A stretch of 64,000 bases of DNA from Buttiauxella agrestis ATCC 33320 (GCA_024169445.1 JALKFA010000001.1:4216001-4280000); one strand, 5' to 3'. Shown: positions 9,534-18,965, counted from the stretch's first letter. The notes: generated from the letters alone by a model not told the origin. Made by a program: numbers and translations.

Positions 9534-10018
9534 TCTGCCTCTCCTTCGTCAGAAGTTACTGCACCAGAAGCCGTATTTTGCTGCTGTATTAATTCAAGCA
9601 ATTGCTCTTTCAGGCGATCATTACTGGCAGTACGGTTGCGCAAGTCACTCAATTGCTCACGCATTTCCAAAAGCTTACGTAACGGCTCTACCTGCATTGC
9701 GATATTTTCAGGAGAAAAATCATCAATAGAATTAAATTTAAGCGAAACCGCCAGTTGACCTTCTTTTTGAGGTAAAGCACTTTCAATTAACATGTCAACG
9801 GAGGGGTTCATCCCTTCCATAACATCATTAAAATTATCTTTATCGATATGAGTGAAGCGGCGTTCACGTAACGGTGCTTCGTCACTGGCAAAACTACCGA
9901 CAACACCGATGACTAAAGGCAATTCTTTTTGGATTTGTGCACCACCTACTTCCACATCATAGGTTATTTGCACGCGTGGGGGGCGAGACTTACTTAATTT
10001 ATGTTGAGTGTTACTCAT
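9530..10018 (-). CDS. tssB: T6SS contractile sheath small subunit TssB
   Basis: A 162-residue TssB/VipA family protein. Typical parts are RPPRVQITYDVEVGGA near residue 13, the ELPLVIGVVGSFA block and the acidic DDFSPENIA segment near residue 105. It is the first gene of the visible operon, so the operon promoter should lie in the 382-base region to its right. It pairs with TssC through strand exchange to build the sheath recognised by ClpV; no clpV lies in the window. Confidence 0.93.
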   Translation of the reverse strand: MSNTQHKLSKSRPPRVQITYDVEVGGAQIQKELPLVIGVVGSFASDEAPLRERRFTHIDKDNFNDVMEGMNPSVDMLIESALPQKEGQLAVSLKFNSIDDFSPENIAMQVEPLRKLLEMREQLSDLRNRTASNDRLKEQLLELIQQQNTASGAVTSDEGEAE

Positions 10019-10400
10019 GTGGTTAATTTACCGTTTGATATTAGTGCAGCAACTAGTAATCCACATACTAAGCGAGATAAACACAACACATCTACTTAAT
10101 GAGTTATTAACTGTTTATAAAAATCACCTTCATTTCATACATCACCAAATGCCCCCTTACCATCAACACTCCTGCACTTATATTTACTAAGCAGGCAATC
10201 CTTGAACAGAAATTAAAAACAGCTTAACTATTTATTAAGCCAGCATTCATTCATGACAAATAATTAATGTCATTGATTAATATCTCCTGATTCAAGTTGT
10301 TGGTGCGCCTTAGTACTGGCGCACCAACAGAATACGGGTTTATAGATTTCTCAACATAGATGTGGGTATCGCTGACGCTAATCCACCCGACAACGGCTGA
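10019..10400. other. Intergenic region between tssB and the end of dcm
   Basis: These 382 bases separate the T6SS operon start from the 3' end of dcm; both read on the minus strand. The half next to tssB is AT-rich and should hold the T6SS promoter, but I cannot single out a convincing -35/-10 pair. The half next to dcm holds one strong hairpin (10299-10328). No vsr gene is present. Confidence 0.5.
10299..10328. repeat. Perfect 11-base inverted repeat downstream of dcm
   Basis: The arms GTTGGTGCGCC (10299-10309) and GGCGCACCAAC (10318-10328) are perfectly complementary around an 8-base loop. Neither side is followed by a T run, so it is not a textbook terminator, although it lies about 73 bases past the dcm stop. 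It could stabilise the dcm transcript 3' end or be an operator for the T6SS promoter. Confidence 0.6.
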
Positions 10401-11819
10401 TTATTTATCCTGACCAGTAACGACAAGCTTTATGACTGGCTCAAGCAGTTTAGCGACCGCCGCAAAAGCAGGCACCACCACTGAATTACCAAACTGCCGA
10501 TAGGCCTGAGTATCAGATACTGGAATACGGAACTTACTCCCCTGCACTGCCTCAAAACCCATTAAGCGCGCGCATTCACGCGGTGTTAAACGGCGTGGGC
10601 GACATTGCTGATTTTCCGCATTATCAAAATCTGCCTCTCCCAGCGATTTATCCCAACCACGATCCACGAGGATTTCTGCCCCGTCTTTGTAATAACGCGC
10701 GGATAACGTACGTGCCACGCTCACTGGGTTATTAGGGTCAACCAGACCGTAGCCAAAACCATTACCCTTCGCCTGGTGTTTTTTCGCGTAATTATAGAGG
10801 TACTTCCAGAGTGTTGGCGTGAGAATATATTTCGCATCCACCGTCGGTTCCAGCAATTCACCAAACGTCGGGCGGCGTTGCGGATAACATTCGCTGAGTT
10901 TGCGCAGTGTAAAATCTTTATGCACATTGAGATCACGACGGAAACCGACCAGCACAATACGTTCGCGATGTTGGGGAAGAAAGTTTTTACCATCGATAAT
11001 TTTAGGGTCACCCGCCCCCATGATTGCGGCATCAGAGACTTCATAACCCAGGCTATCCAGTGTTTCCATGATGATGCGGAAGGTGTTGCCTTTATCGTGG
11101 CTTTTTAGATTTTTCACGTTTTCCAGCACAAAGATAGCTGGGCGTTTCGCGTCAATAATGCGTGCGACATCGAAAAACAGTGTGCCCTGAGTTTCACAGG
11201 CAAAGCCATGAGCACGGCCTAAAGCATTTTTCTTCGACACGCCTGCCAGGGAAAAGGGCTGGCATGGAAAACCGGCCAACAGTACGTCGTGATCCGGCAT
11301 GATAGCCTGAATATGTGCAGTGGCCTGTTCATCGCTGACGTCAACACGGTGGCTGAGAGTAACATCGCGGATATCCTGATTGAACTGATGATTTTCAGGG
11401 CAACAGTACCAATTGGCTTTATAAGTGCGCACCGCGTATTTATTCCACTCGCTGGTAAAAACGCATTGCCCGCCAATGGCTTCAAACCCGCTACGAATGC
11501 CGCCAATACCGGCAAATAAATCGACGAATTTAAAAGCGTATTTCCCGTGGTGTGCAGGTAACTGCGGCAACATATTTTGCAGCATGGCGCTTTCTGCTGG
11601 TGTCAGCGTGCGAGGCGAAGATTTACGGTTATACCAGCGGTTTAGCGATTCACGTGTCCAGTCGCCGCTGACCTGGCGCAAATGATGGGCCACTGTTTTC
11701 TGGTCATAGATTTCCAGAATTCGGCTCACTAGCACAAAGTCTTCTTCTAGTTGCTGTTGTTGCAGGCGTTGGGATTGTTGTGAGAGTTGCTCGGCAATGG
11801 CGTCGAAGTCGTTCATCAT
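10401..11819 (-). CDS. dcm: DNA (cytosine-5) methyltransferase Dcm
   Basis: At 472 residues it has exactly the length of E. coli Dcm, which methylates the inner cytosine of CCWGG. Visible motifs are the AdoMet-binding [16 protein letters not shown] (residues 98-113), the catalytic GFPCQPFS loop (Cys186), the ENVKNL motif, [12 protein letters not shown], and the C-terminal RQFGNSVV motif that closes the AdoMet site. An N-terminal roughly 90-residue extension before motif I is also shared with Dcm. In E. coli vsr overlaps the dcm 3' end; here it is missing. A second ATG lies one codon downstream. It is followed by the T6SS operon, unlike K-12. Confidence 0.95.
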   Translation of the reverse strand: MMNDFDAIAEQLSQQSQRLQQQQLEEDFVLVSRILEIYDQKTVAHHLRQVSGDWTRESLNRWYNRKSSPRTLTPAESAMLQNMLPQLPAHHGKYAFKFVDLFAGIGGIRSGFEAIGGQCVFTSEWNKYAVRTYKANWYCCPENHQFNQDIRDVTLSHRVDVSDEQATAHIQAIMPDHDVLLAGFPCQPFSLAGVSKKNALGRAHGFACETQGTLFFDVARIIDAKRPAIFVLENVKNLKSHDKGNTFRIIMETLDSLGYEVSDAAIMGAGDPKIIDGKNFLPQHRERIVLVGFRRDLNVHKDFTLRKLSECYPQRRPTFGELLEPTVDAKYILTPTLWKYLYNYAKKHQAKGNGFGYGLVDPNNPVSVARTLSARYYKDGAEILVDRGWDKSLGEADFDNAENQQCRPRRLTPRECARLMGFEAVQGSKFRIPVSDTQAYRQFGNSVVVPAFAAVAKLLEPVIKLVVTGQDK

Positions 11820-11867
11820 GAACCAGTTTAGGGAAAATAGAGTGCAACTCTATCACTGATTTGACCC

Positions 11868-11903
11868 AGAGAAAAACAGAACAGCCCGCAACCAATGCGG
11901 GCA
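11868..11903 (-). terminator. Probable intrinsic terminator of yedJ
   Basis: On the minus strand a GCCCGCA/TGCGGGC stem is followed by a U-rich stretch ending near 11868. It lies about 25 bases past the yedJ stop and before the dcm start, so yedJ and dcm are probably separate transcripts. Confidence 0.55.
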
Positions 11904-11926
11904 TCATTTTAGTTTTAGAACGAAAT

Positions 11927-12631
11927 TTATGAGGACTGTTTGGGGGAGGCGAATTGCTCGACAACACCACGATCGATACCGCAATAATCGCCCTTCAGTT
12001 CTGCACACAGCTTGGCCATGTAGTTAACCAAAAAATCAGCATTGAGCCAGGCCAGTTTACGCCCTGCCTCAGTTTGCATGGATTCAGGGAGCTTCAGCAG
12101 TTTTTTCTGGAAATGGTCAAGTGCATATGTGGAGTCATCCAACTCACGCCCACACGCTAACGGATCTTCGCTATCAAACAATGGTCGACCCAGCGAGCCT
12201 GAAATATAAAACACTCTCGCCAGGCCAATTGCACCAAGTGATTCCAGGCGATCAGCATCCTGCACAATTTTCGCTTCAAGAGTTTGCGGCGCAATTTGAG
12301 CACTGAAACTGTGAGCACGCACCGCATGAGCAACCGCATCGTATAACGTGCGAGGGAAATCGGGAAAATGAGCGTCAAGAATACGTAATGTTTCTTGTGC
12401 CGCCTGTGTAGAAGCGAGATGCCGTTCGGGATGGTTCTTTGGCAAATTGACGATGTCATGGAAATAACAGGCGGTGAGTACCACCAGCCAGTCGGCTTCG
12501 GTTGTTTCCATGATCTGTTGCGCGGTTTTCCATACGCGTCTGAAGTGGGCCACATCGTGGGCTTTATCGTCCTGCAACCAGTTATGGTGCAAGTACTCTT
12601 CGAAACGCTCTTGCCAGTGGGCTATTGGCAT
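11927..12631 (-). CDS. yedJ: HD-domain phosphohydrolase, YedJ family
   Basis: A 234-residue predicted metal-dependent phosphohydrolase. The HD-domain ligands are visible as HDVAHFRRV (residues 23-31), the diagnostic [17 protein letters not shown] (HD pair near residue 54) and a later [14 protein letters not shown] segment that supplies the last Asp. E. coli YedJ has 231 residues and lies upstream of dcm, as here. The substrate is unknown. The gene stands 107 bases before dcm with a terminator-like hairpin between them. Confidence 0.88.
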   Translation of the reverse strand: MPIAHWQERFEEYLHHNWLQDDKAHDVAHFRRVWKTAQQIMETTEADWLVVLTACYFHDIVNLPKNHPERHLASTQAAQETLRILDAHFPDFPRTLYDAVAHAVRAHSFSAQIAPQTLEAKIVQDADRLESLGAIGLARVFYISGSLGRPLFDSEDPLACGRELDDSTYALDHFQKKLLKLPESMQTEAGRKLAWLNADFLVNYMAKLCAELKGDYCGIDRGVVEQFASPKQSS

Positions 12632-12734
12632 ACGTGCTCCTTACTTCACAGCGGGATCCGGTACTTAATATGAGTACAAGATCACAAAATTAGCAAGTAT
12701 CACCGTGACAACAACCCACTTTGGCACGATTTAT

Positions 12735-12983
12735 TCACCTGGCCCGCGTGTACCAGGCGAGCCCACCTAATAATGCGGCTACCGCTCCCAGAACCAGCAA
12801 CCCCATTAATGCCCCGAGCAGTTTTCCAGCCATCGAACCCATGTCCCCGCTGGTGACATTGCTCACCACCCAGAAGTAACGCAGAACTGCCCAAACCATG
12901 TACAGGCAAAATCCATAAAACAACCATAATGCCAATTTCCCACCTGGTGTGCGGGCGGGTTTCGCGTCCATAACGTCTGACAT
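12735..12983 (-). CDS. Small inner-membrane protein of unknown function
   Basis: An 82-residue protein that I do not recognise. It has a short charged N-terminus, a first hydrophobic helix at about residues 17-41 (with LWLFYGFCLYMVW) and a second, glycine/alanine-rich one at about 51-76, ending in a basic WYTRAR tail. Two transmembrane segments with both ends in the cytoplasm are likely. It occupies the place of yedR of E. coli, but I see no basis to call it that. A perfect CRP-type palindrome lies 53 bases upstream. Confidence 0.6.
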   Translation of the reverse strand: MSDVMDAKPARTPGGKLALWLFYGFCLYMVWAVLRYFWVVSNVTSGDMGSMAGKLLGALMGLLVLGAVAALLGGLAWYTRAR

Positions 12984-13550
12984 AACTCTCTCAACTGTTT
13001 AGTTTGTGTAATGCGATGGATACCCATCCGCTGCATGTGATTTTTATCACATTTATGCCGTTTTATGACAGCCTAAAACCTCTCTATTTAATCCGGAAGA
13101 TTCTCAAATTGGCAATATATCAGGCCATCCTTCATAATTTTAACAATAAAATTACATTTGTGTATTTATCAACCATTCCAACGTTATTTATTTTATACAC
13201 CCTTAATATAAAATTTAGTGATAATTAAATACAAAAATAAAAAGACTTATTTTCTAAATGCCAATTCTATCACTCACAAAGACTCATCGATAAAAATGCA
13301 TTGTGTTTTGATATAAAAAACATCAAACACATACTCACAATGCATTGGAAATATCCTAAAAATTAATAATTTACTTATTTTTCAATAATATAACTAAATA
13401 ACGCACTGAAATATTTAGTCAAATTTCAACCAATACAGTTACATGTTTATTTATAAATAAACTGAACTAAGTGTAATAAGATTGCTGTGGATGTTGAGGA
13501 CGAAATATAAGTAATCATTCATAATAATTATGACTTAAAGGAATATATAA
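12984..13550. other. Long AT-rich divergent intergenic region before the porin gene
   Basis: These 567 bases lie between the small membrane protein (minus) and the porin (plus). They are strikingly AT-rich from about 13130 onward, with many A/T runs, the kind of DNA bound by H-NS. Apart from the CRP-type site at 13036 I see no gene. OmpR-type boxes would be expected near the porin promoter but cannot be assigned by eye. The porin has an AAAGGAATATATAA ribosome site region just before its ATG. Confidence 0.5.
13036..13051. promoter_or_regulatory. Perfect CRP-type palindrome
   Basis: TGTGA-TTTTTA-TCACA has both invariant half sites of the cAMP-CRP consensus at the correct 6-base spacing. Its centre is about 60 bases before the start codon of the small membrane protein at 12983 and about 500 bases before the porin, so catabolite control most plausibly acts on the former. 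Confidence 0.65.
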
Positions 13551-14690
13551 ATGAAAAGAACAGCATTGGCATTAGTGATCCCTGCTTTATTGGCAATGGG
13601 TTCTGCGCACGCTGCGGAAGTTTATAATAAAGACGGTAATAAACTGGACCTGTACGGCAAAGTTGATGCTCGTCATGTGTTCTCTGATGATTCAGGTCAG
13701 GATGGCGATGACACTTATATTCGCCTGGGCTTTAAAGGTGAAACTCAGATTACTTCCGAACTGACAGGTTATGGTCAGTGGGAATATAACATTCAGGCAG
13801 ACAGCACTGAAGGCGATAGCGGTAACCAGTCATGGACTCGTTTAGGCTTCGCTGGCCTGAAATTTGGTGACTACGGTTCATTCGATTATGGCCGTAACTA
13901 CGGCGTAGTTTACGACATTGAAGCCTGGACCGATATGCTGCCAGTGTTCGGTGGCGACTCTTACACCTATAGCGATAACTTCATGACTGGCCGTGGCAAT
14001 GGCATGGCGACTTACCGCAACACCGATTTCTTCGGTCAGGTTGAAGGCCTGAACTTTGCTCTGCAATATCAGGGCGCGAATGAAGGATCTAACGGAGCCT
14101 TTGATCAGGAAGGCACTAACAACGGTCACAATGACATCAATTCACAAAATGGTGATGGCTGGGGCTTGTCCACCACATATGATTTCGGCATGGGCTTCAG
14201 CGCAGGTGCAGCATACGCCTCATCTGACCGTACCAACGAACAGCAAACCGGCTCAACTGCTGGCGGTGAAGATGCAGACGTCTGGACTGTTGGCCTGAAA
14301 TACGACGCCAACAATATCTATCTGGCCACCATGTATTCGGAAACCCGCAACATGACGCCGTTTGGTGATGTTGATGGGTTTATCGCCAACAAAACTCAAA
14401 ACTTTGAAGTCACTGCACAATATCAGTTCGACTTCGGTCTGCGTCCAGAAATATCTTACCTGCAATCTAAAGGTAAAGACCTGGCACAAGACTACGCACC
14501 AAACAGCGACTGGAACGACAAAGACCTGGTTAAATACGTTTCTGTTGGCGCGAACTACTACTTCAACAAAAACTTCTCCACCTACGTTGATTACAAAATC
14601 AACCTGCTGGATGGCGATGACGATTTCTACGCTGCAACAGGCATCTCTACCGATGACGTTGTGGGTGTAGGCATGGTTTACCAGTTCTAA
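13551..14690 (+). CDS. Outer-membrane general porin, OmpC/OmpS/YedS family
   Basis: A 379-residue trimeric porin precursor. It has a 21-residue signal peptide ending AHA, then the canonical mature start [19 protein letters not shown], the LGFKGETQI and GQWEYNI strands, the constriction-loop L3 region with [18 protein letters not shown] near residue 125, and the C-terminal Phe (GMVYQF) recognised by the BAM complex. It forms a passive channel for small hydrophilic solutes. Its place beside yedJ/dcm resembles yedS (a pseudogene in K-12) and the quiescent OmpS porins of Salmonella rather than the main ompC locus, and the AT-rich leader suggests silencing. Which paralogue name applies is not certain. 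Confidence 0.92.
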   Translation: MKRTALALVIPALLAMGSAHAAEVYNKDGNKLDLYGKVDARHVFSDDSGQDGDDTYIRLGFKGETQITSELTGYGQWEYNIQADSTEGDSGNQSWTRLGFAGLKFGDYGSFDYGRNYGVVYDIEAWTDMLPVFGGDSYTYSDNFMTGRGNGMATYRNTDFFGQVEGLNFALQYQGANEGSNGAFDQEGTNNGHNDINSQNGDGWGLSTTYDFGMGFSAGAAYASSDRTNEQQTGSTAGGEDADVWTVGLKYDANNIYLATMYSETRNMTPFGDVDGFIANKTQNFEVTAQYQFDFGLRPEISYLQSKGKDLAQDYAPNSDWNDKDLVKYVSVGANYYFNKNFSTYVDYKINLLDGDDDFYAATGISTDDVVGVGMVYQF

Positions 14691-14718
14691 TCTGATCTAA
14701 CCCGTTATTGCTTTACCT

Positions 14719-14749
14719 CAAGGCTCGCGCAAGCGGGCCTTGCTCTTTT
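14719..14749 (+). terminator. Intrinsic terminator of the porin gene
   Basis: A 10-base-pair stem (CAAGGCTCGC / GCGGGCCTTG, one G-T pair) closes on a GCAA tetraloop and is followed by CTCTTTT, 29 bases after the porin stop. Confidence 0.85.
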
Positions 14750-14999
14750 AATTCCCCCGCCTCGCACTCATTTCAATTAGCTACGCTTCTACTGAAATTA
14801 TTGATATATGAAATAATTTATACCTCACCGCACAAGCTGTGACACTCGTCGTTGAATGGTGAACGGGTAAATGTTTGAATAATGTCACAGAGAATACACA
14901 TACTCGTCTTCTCGCCAGCGCTGTTCAGATCGCTGGTCTGGTATTACAGTCACGGTATAGTAGTTTTCCGTTCAAGAGATGACTTTGCGAGCGAGTAAC

Positions 15000-15797
15000 A
15001 TGATTAAGTGGCCCTGGAAAGCAAGTGATTCATCTGCTGTCGCAGCACTGCCGTGGGAGCAGGCTTTATCTATTCCTGTTCTGGCGACACTCACGCCAGC
15101 TGAGCAAGAAAAGTTGACCCGTCTTGCGGATCGTTTTTTACAGCAAAAACGCCTGGTACCTTTGCAAGGTTTTGAACTTGATGAGCTAAAAAGTGCGCGT
15201 ATTGCATTACTGTTCTGTTTGCCTATTCTGGAGTTGGGCATTGAATGGCTTGATGGTTTTCATGAGGTGCTTATCTACCCTGCCCCGTTTGTTGTAGACG
15301 ACGAGTGGCAAGATGATATTGGCCTGGTGCATCATCAGCGCGTCGTACAGTCCGGGCAAAGTTGGCAGCAAGGCCCTATAGTCCTTAACTGGCTGGATGT
15401 GCAGGACTCTTTTGATGCCTCTGGTTTTAATCTGGTGGTCCATGAAGTGGCCCATAAACTGGATATGCGCAACGGCGACCGTGCCAGTGGAATTCCACTG
15501 ATTGCCCTGCGCGATGTCGCAGGCTGGGAACATGACCTCCATGCGGCAATGAGCAACATTCAGGATGAAATCGACATGGTCGGTGAAAACGCCGCCAGCA
15601 TTGATGCCTATGCCGCTTCGGAACCGGCAGAATGTTTTGCGGTGCTTTCAGAGTATTTCTTCAGTGCACCCGAGCTTTTCGCTCCTCGTTTCCCCTCACT
15701 TTATCAACGGTTTTGCCAGTTTTATTGCCAAAATCCATTGTTACGCTTGCGTGAGAGTGAAAACAGCCCGACATCTCACGGAAACACGGTGCATTAA
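15000..15797 (+). CDS. mtfA: Mlc titration factor A, zinc peptidase MtfA
   Basis: Taken from the ATG at 15000 the protein is 265 residues, the length of E. coli MtfA, and begins MIKWPWK as there. It carries the gluzincin motif HEVAH at residues 148-152 (His148, Glu149, His152) and a downstream [14 protein letters not shown] segment that supplies the third ligand. MtfA is a cytosolic aminopeptidase that binds the glucose repressor Mlc and so raises ptsG expression. An upstream reading from 14979 is unlikely. The gene is followed by tRNA-Asn exactly as mtfA-asnT in E. coli. Confidence 0.95.
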   Translation: MIKWPWKASDSSAVAALPWEQALSIPVLATLTPAEQEKLTRLADRFLQQKRLVPLQGFELDELKSARIALLFCLPILELGIEWLDGFHEVLIYPAPFVVDDEWQDDIGLVHHQRVVQSGQSWQQGPIVLNWLDVQDSFDASGFNLVVHEVAHKLDMRNGDRASGIPLIALRDVAGWEHDLHAAMSNIQDEIDMVGENAASIDAYAASEPAECFAVLSEYFFSAPELFAPRFPSLYQRFCQFYCQNPLLRLRESENSPTSHGNTVH

Positions 15798-15850
15798 TTC
15801 AACAAGTTGAGCTTAATTTAATCATCTGAATCAAGGTGTTATTTTTGTTA

Positions 15851-15879
15851 TTGACTCTTTTTGAACGTGACGTTACTAT
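15851..15879 (+). promoter_or_regulatory. Promoter of the first tRNA-Asn
   Basis: TTGACT (15851) and TACTAT (15874) are separated by 17 bases, about 19 bases before the mature tRNA 5' end. This is a strong sigma-70 match typical of stable RNA genes. Confidence 0.7.
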
Positions 15880-15897
15880 TTGCCTCGTTCAAACGAT

Positions 15898-15973
15898 TCC
15901 TCTGTAGTTCAGTCGGTAGAACGGCGGACTGTTAATCCGTATGTCACTGGTTCGAGTCCAGTCAGAGGAGCCA
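15898..15973 (+). tRNA. asnT: tRNA-Asn (anticodon GTT)
   Basis: The 76-base gene runs from TCCTCTG to an encoded CCA end. The acceptor stem TCCTCTG/CAGAGGA pairs fully, the anticodon loop is CTGTTAA with anticodon GTT, and the T loop GGTTCGAGTCC is standard. It is identical over all 76 bases to the copy at 31678. The symbol follows from the mtfA neighbourhood. Confidence 0.97.
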
Positions 15974-15982
15974 AATTTAAGA

Positions 15983-16014
15983 AGCCTGCTTAGGAAACTA
16001 AGCAGGCTTTTTGC
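15983..16014 (+). terminator. Intrinsic terminator of tRNA-Asn
   Basis: AGCCTGCTTAG and CTAAGCAGGCT pair perfectly around a GAAA loop and are followed by a run of T, starting 10 bases after the tRNA. Confidence 0.9.
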
Positions 16015-16147
16015 TTTTGTGACTTATTACTTTGAGAATCGCCCCCTCTCCTGCAAGCCCTGCCACATCTGCCTGTGTGACACATCTAACCCTTCCAGTT
16101 AAAGTTGTGTAAATGTCGATATTCCACCCTCGCTCGCGATTGCAAAC

Positions 16148-16166
16148 AATAGTGATTATCATTTAT
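16148..16166 (+). promoter_or_regulatory. Fur-box-like site before the iron transporter operon
   Basis: AATAGTGATTATCATTTAT agrees with the 19-base Fur consensus at 13 positions, including the central TGATnATCATT core. It lies about 75 bases before the substrate-binding-protein gene, where a promoter would be expected. Together with the Fbp-type transporter this suggests repression by Fur-Fe(II). Confidence 0.7.
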
Positions 16167-16238
16167 CTTGCGCCAGCTCGCAGGGATGCCTCTGCGCACT
16201 GAACCCCATTAGTTCAAATCACTCAGGGATACACAACG

Positions 16239-17282
16239 ATGAATGAGTTTGTTCTGCCTCGCACTGGACTGCGCCGTATCACGCTTGCATCCGCACTGGT
16301 TTTCTCCGTTAGTCTGCCGGTTTTTGCACAAGACTCACTGACTCTCTACACCACCCGCGAACCGGGTCTGATTCAGCCATTGCTGGATAGCTGGACACAA
16401 TCCAGCGGCGTGAAAGTCAACACGGTGTATATCAAAGACGGCATGCTTGAGCGCGTCAAAGCGGAAGGTAAAAATTCACCTGCCGACCTGCTGATGACCG
16501 TCGATGCAGGTAATCTCATTGATTTAGTTGAAGCAGGTGTGACACAGCCTGTGGATTCTGCGATGCTCAAAACCGCGATCCCAGCCAACCTGCGTGGTGA
16601 AGATAACCAGTGGTTCGCGCTATCAATGCGCGCACGCGTACTCTATGCAGACAAATCCCTGCCGATTGATAACTGGCATTACGAACAACTTTCCAGCCCG
16701 GAATACAAAGGCAAAGTGTGTATTCGTTCCGGACAACATCCGTATAACACCGCGCTGATCGCGGCGATGATTGCTCACCACGGTGAAGCGAAAACCGAAG
16801 AATGGTTGCGTGGCGTGAAAGCGAACCTGGCACGTAAAGCCACCGGTGGCGACCGCGATGTTGCCCGTGACATCCTCGGCGGCATTTGCGATATCGGCCT
16901 GGCGAACTCCTACTACATTGGCCATATGAAAAACGCCAAAGAAGGCAGCGATGCGCGTAAATGGGGCGATGCGATTAAAGTCGTGAAACCAACCTTCGAA
17001 CAAGGCGGCACCCACGTCAACATCAGCGGTGCTGCGGTTGCCCGCTTTGCACCGAACAAAGCTGAAGCCGTGAAATTGATGGAATACCTGGTCTCCGCAC
17101 CCGCCCAGCAGCTTTACGCCCAAGCCAACTTTGAATATCCGGTACTGAAAGGCGTCCAGCTTGATCCGGTAATTAGTGCGACTATCGGTGAAATTGACGT
17201 CGATAAAGTCCCGTTAACTGAAATTGTTAAATACCGTAAACAAGCGAGCCTGTTGGTAGATAAAGTTGGATTCGATCAATAA
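16239..17282 (+). CDS. Ferric-iron ABC transporter periplasmic binding protein (FbpA/FutA type)
   Basis: A 347-residue secreted binding protein. The N-terminal 30 residues form a signal peptide (ending PVFAQ), followed by the ferric-binding-protein opening DSLTLYTTREPGLIQPLLDSW. The paired tyrosines near residue 225 (LANSYYIGHM) are the iron ligands of the FbpA/FutA family, and the ASLLVDKVGFDQ end also matches. It delivers Fe(III) to the permease encoded next, whose start overlaps this stop by 17 bases. Other metals or phosphonate-like ligands are less likely because the Tyr-Tyr pair is intact. Confidence 0.88.
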   Translation: MNEFVLPRTGLRRITLASALVFSVSLPVFAQDSLTLYTTREPGLIQPLLDSWTQSSGVKVNTVYIKDGMLERVKAEGKNSPADLLMTVDAGNLIDLVEAGVTQPVDSAMLKTAIPANLRGEDNQWFALSMRARVLYADKSLPIDNWHYEQLSSPEYKGKVCIRSGQHPYNTALIAAMIAHHGEAKTEEWLRGVKANLARKATGGDRDVARDILGGICDIGLANSYYIGHMKNAKEGSDARKWGDAIKVVKPTFEQGGTHVNISGAAVARFAPNKAEAVKLMEYLVSAPAQQLYAQANFEYPVLKGVQLDPVISATIGEIDVDKVPLTEIVKYRKQASLLVDKVGFDQ

Positions 17283-18954
17283 ATCACTTCGTCTTCCGAC
17301 GTTGCGCGGCCTGGTTTCCGGGCCGCAGTCATTATTAACACCGCTCCATCTTGCTGCGTTGTGTGTCGCATTAGGCGTGCTAATGCCTGTCGTTGCGCTT
17401 ATCTGGCAGGCGACGCAGGCTGATTTTTCGCACTGGGATAATCTGGTCACATTTGTCCTGCCTTCGGTGCTAAAAAATACCGTTTTGCTGCTGGCAGGCG
17501 TGGCCGTGATAGTTGGCGTGATTGGTGTTGGCAGCGCCTGGGCGGTGACCGCCTGGGATTTCCCCGGGCGTAAAATTCTCAGTTGGGCGCTGTTACTTCC
17601 GTTGGCTATGCCGACCTACATCGTGGCCTTCGCCTGGCTCGATCTGCTGCACCCTATCGGCCCACTGCAAACTTTCATTCGATTGTTACTGGGCTTCGAC
17701 AGCCCGCGCCAGTTCCGGCTTCCCGACTTACGCTCATTGCCTGGTGCGATTATTCTGCTGGGTCTGGTGCTCTATCCTTACGTTTACCTGACGACCCGCG
17801 CTATGTTTATCAGCCAGCCAGCACATTTGCTGGAAGCGGCACGTACACTGGGTTGCAGCGCTGCGGGGACTTTCTTTCGTGTCGCGCTGCCGATGGCTCG
17901 CCCGGCGCTGGCAGTGGGTATCAGCCTGGCGCTTCTGGAAACGCTCAATGATATTGGGGCGTCGGAATTTCTCGGCGTACAAACCTTAACCGTCACGGTT
18001 TACACCACCTGGATTTCACGTTCTGATTTGGCTGCCGCCGCGCAAATCGCCTGCATGATGTTGATGTTTATTTTCTGCATCCTGACGCTGGAATTTTATG
18101 GCCGTAAAAAGCAGGGATTCAGCAGCCGTAGCCTGCGTGAGATTCAACCAACAGCAATACGCGGCTGGCGTGGTTGGCTGCTTGCCAGCGTTATCGCTCT
18201 GCCGGTCATTCTGGGCTTTGTCGCGCCCGTGATATTTCTGGCCTGGGAGAGCATGAAACGTTTTGGCGAAGAAAACCCACTCTCACCGGCGTTGCTTTCG
18301 GCATTGCAAAATACCTTGTTACTGGCGGCGGGAACCACACTAGTGGTGGTTTGTGTCAGTTTGCTGGTGGCGTGGAGTGCACGCCACAGTGCCGCAGACA
18401 ACGCGCTGCCAGGTTTTCGCCGTGGCGTGATGCGCCTTGCGTCATTAGGCTATGCGGTGCCAGGTACGATTCTGGCGATTGGTTTTCTCACACCCGCCAT
18501 GGCCGTAGACCGCTGGCTGGCAGATTTGCTGGAGGTGCGTGGCTTGCCGCTGATGTCTGCCGGGGTCTTGCTGGTTATCTGCTGCGCCATGCGTTTTCAG
18601 GCCATTGCCATTGGTGCGCTGGATTCCGGCCTGAGCCGCATTCCGCCCTCACTAGAACAAGCCTCCCGTTTGCTTGGTGAAAATGGTGCAGGGACGTTTG
18701 CGCGGATTCATCTCCCGTTGCTGCGCCCGGCACTGGTCAGCAGTGCGTTACTGGTCTTCGCCGATGCCATGAAAGAGCTGCCGACGACCCTACTTTTGCG
18801 CCCGGTGAATTTCGAAACGCTGGCGACACTGCTTTACGCTGAAGCCGCGCGCGGAACCTATGAAGAAGGCGCCATCGCTGCGTTGATGATTGTTCTCGCA
18901 GGCACGCTACCGGTTATTTTGCTGGTTCGTCACCAGATGACTCGCACAGGTTAA
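17266..18954 (+). CDS. Ferric-iron ABC transporter permease, fused two-domain (FbpB type)
   Basis: A 562-residue inner-membrane permease with two homologous halves of about six helices each. The EAA loops that dock on the ATPase are visible as EAARTLGCSAAGTFFRVALP near residue 195 and EQASRLLGENGAGTFARIHLP near residue 465. This duplicated form is typical of iron(III) permeases (FbpB/SfuB). The reading starts at a TTG inside the preceding gene; no later start keeps the first helix, so a TTG start with translational coupling is the best choice. Confidence 0.88.
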   Translation: MDSINKSLRLPTLRGLVSGPQSLLTPLHLAALCVALGVLMPVVALIWQATQADFSHWDNLVTFVLPSVLKNTVLLLAGVAVIVGVIGVGSAWAVTAWDFPGRKILSWALLLPLAMPTYIVAFAWLDLLHPIGPLQTFIRLLLGFDSPRQFRLPDLRSLPGAIILLGLVLYPYVYLTTRAMFISQPAHLLEAARTLGCSAAGTFFRVALPMARPALAVGISLALLETLNDIGASEFLGVQTLTVTVYTTWISRSDLAAAAQIACMMLMFIFCILTLEFYGRKKQGFSSRSLREIQPTAIRGWRGWLLASVIALPVILGFVAPVIFLAWESMKRFGEENPLSPALLSALQNTLLLAAGTTLVVVCVSLLVAWSARHSAADNALPGFRRGVMRLASLGYAVPGTILAIGFLTPAMAVDRWLADLLEVRGLPLMSAGVLLVICCAMRFQAIAIGALDSGLSRIPPSLEQASRLLGENGAGTFARIHLPLLRPALVSSALLVFADAMKELPTTLLLRPVNFETLATLLYAEAARGTYEEGAIAALMIVLAGTLPVILLVRHQMTRTG

Positions 18955-18965
18955 AGGAAATATTT

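Noticed and set aside
13004-13228. 74-codon open reading frame in the porin leader
   Set aside because: Lies in AT-rich regulatory DNA across the CRP site and has no ribosome site; its hydrophobic composition follows from the base content.
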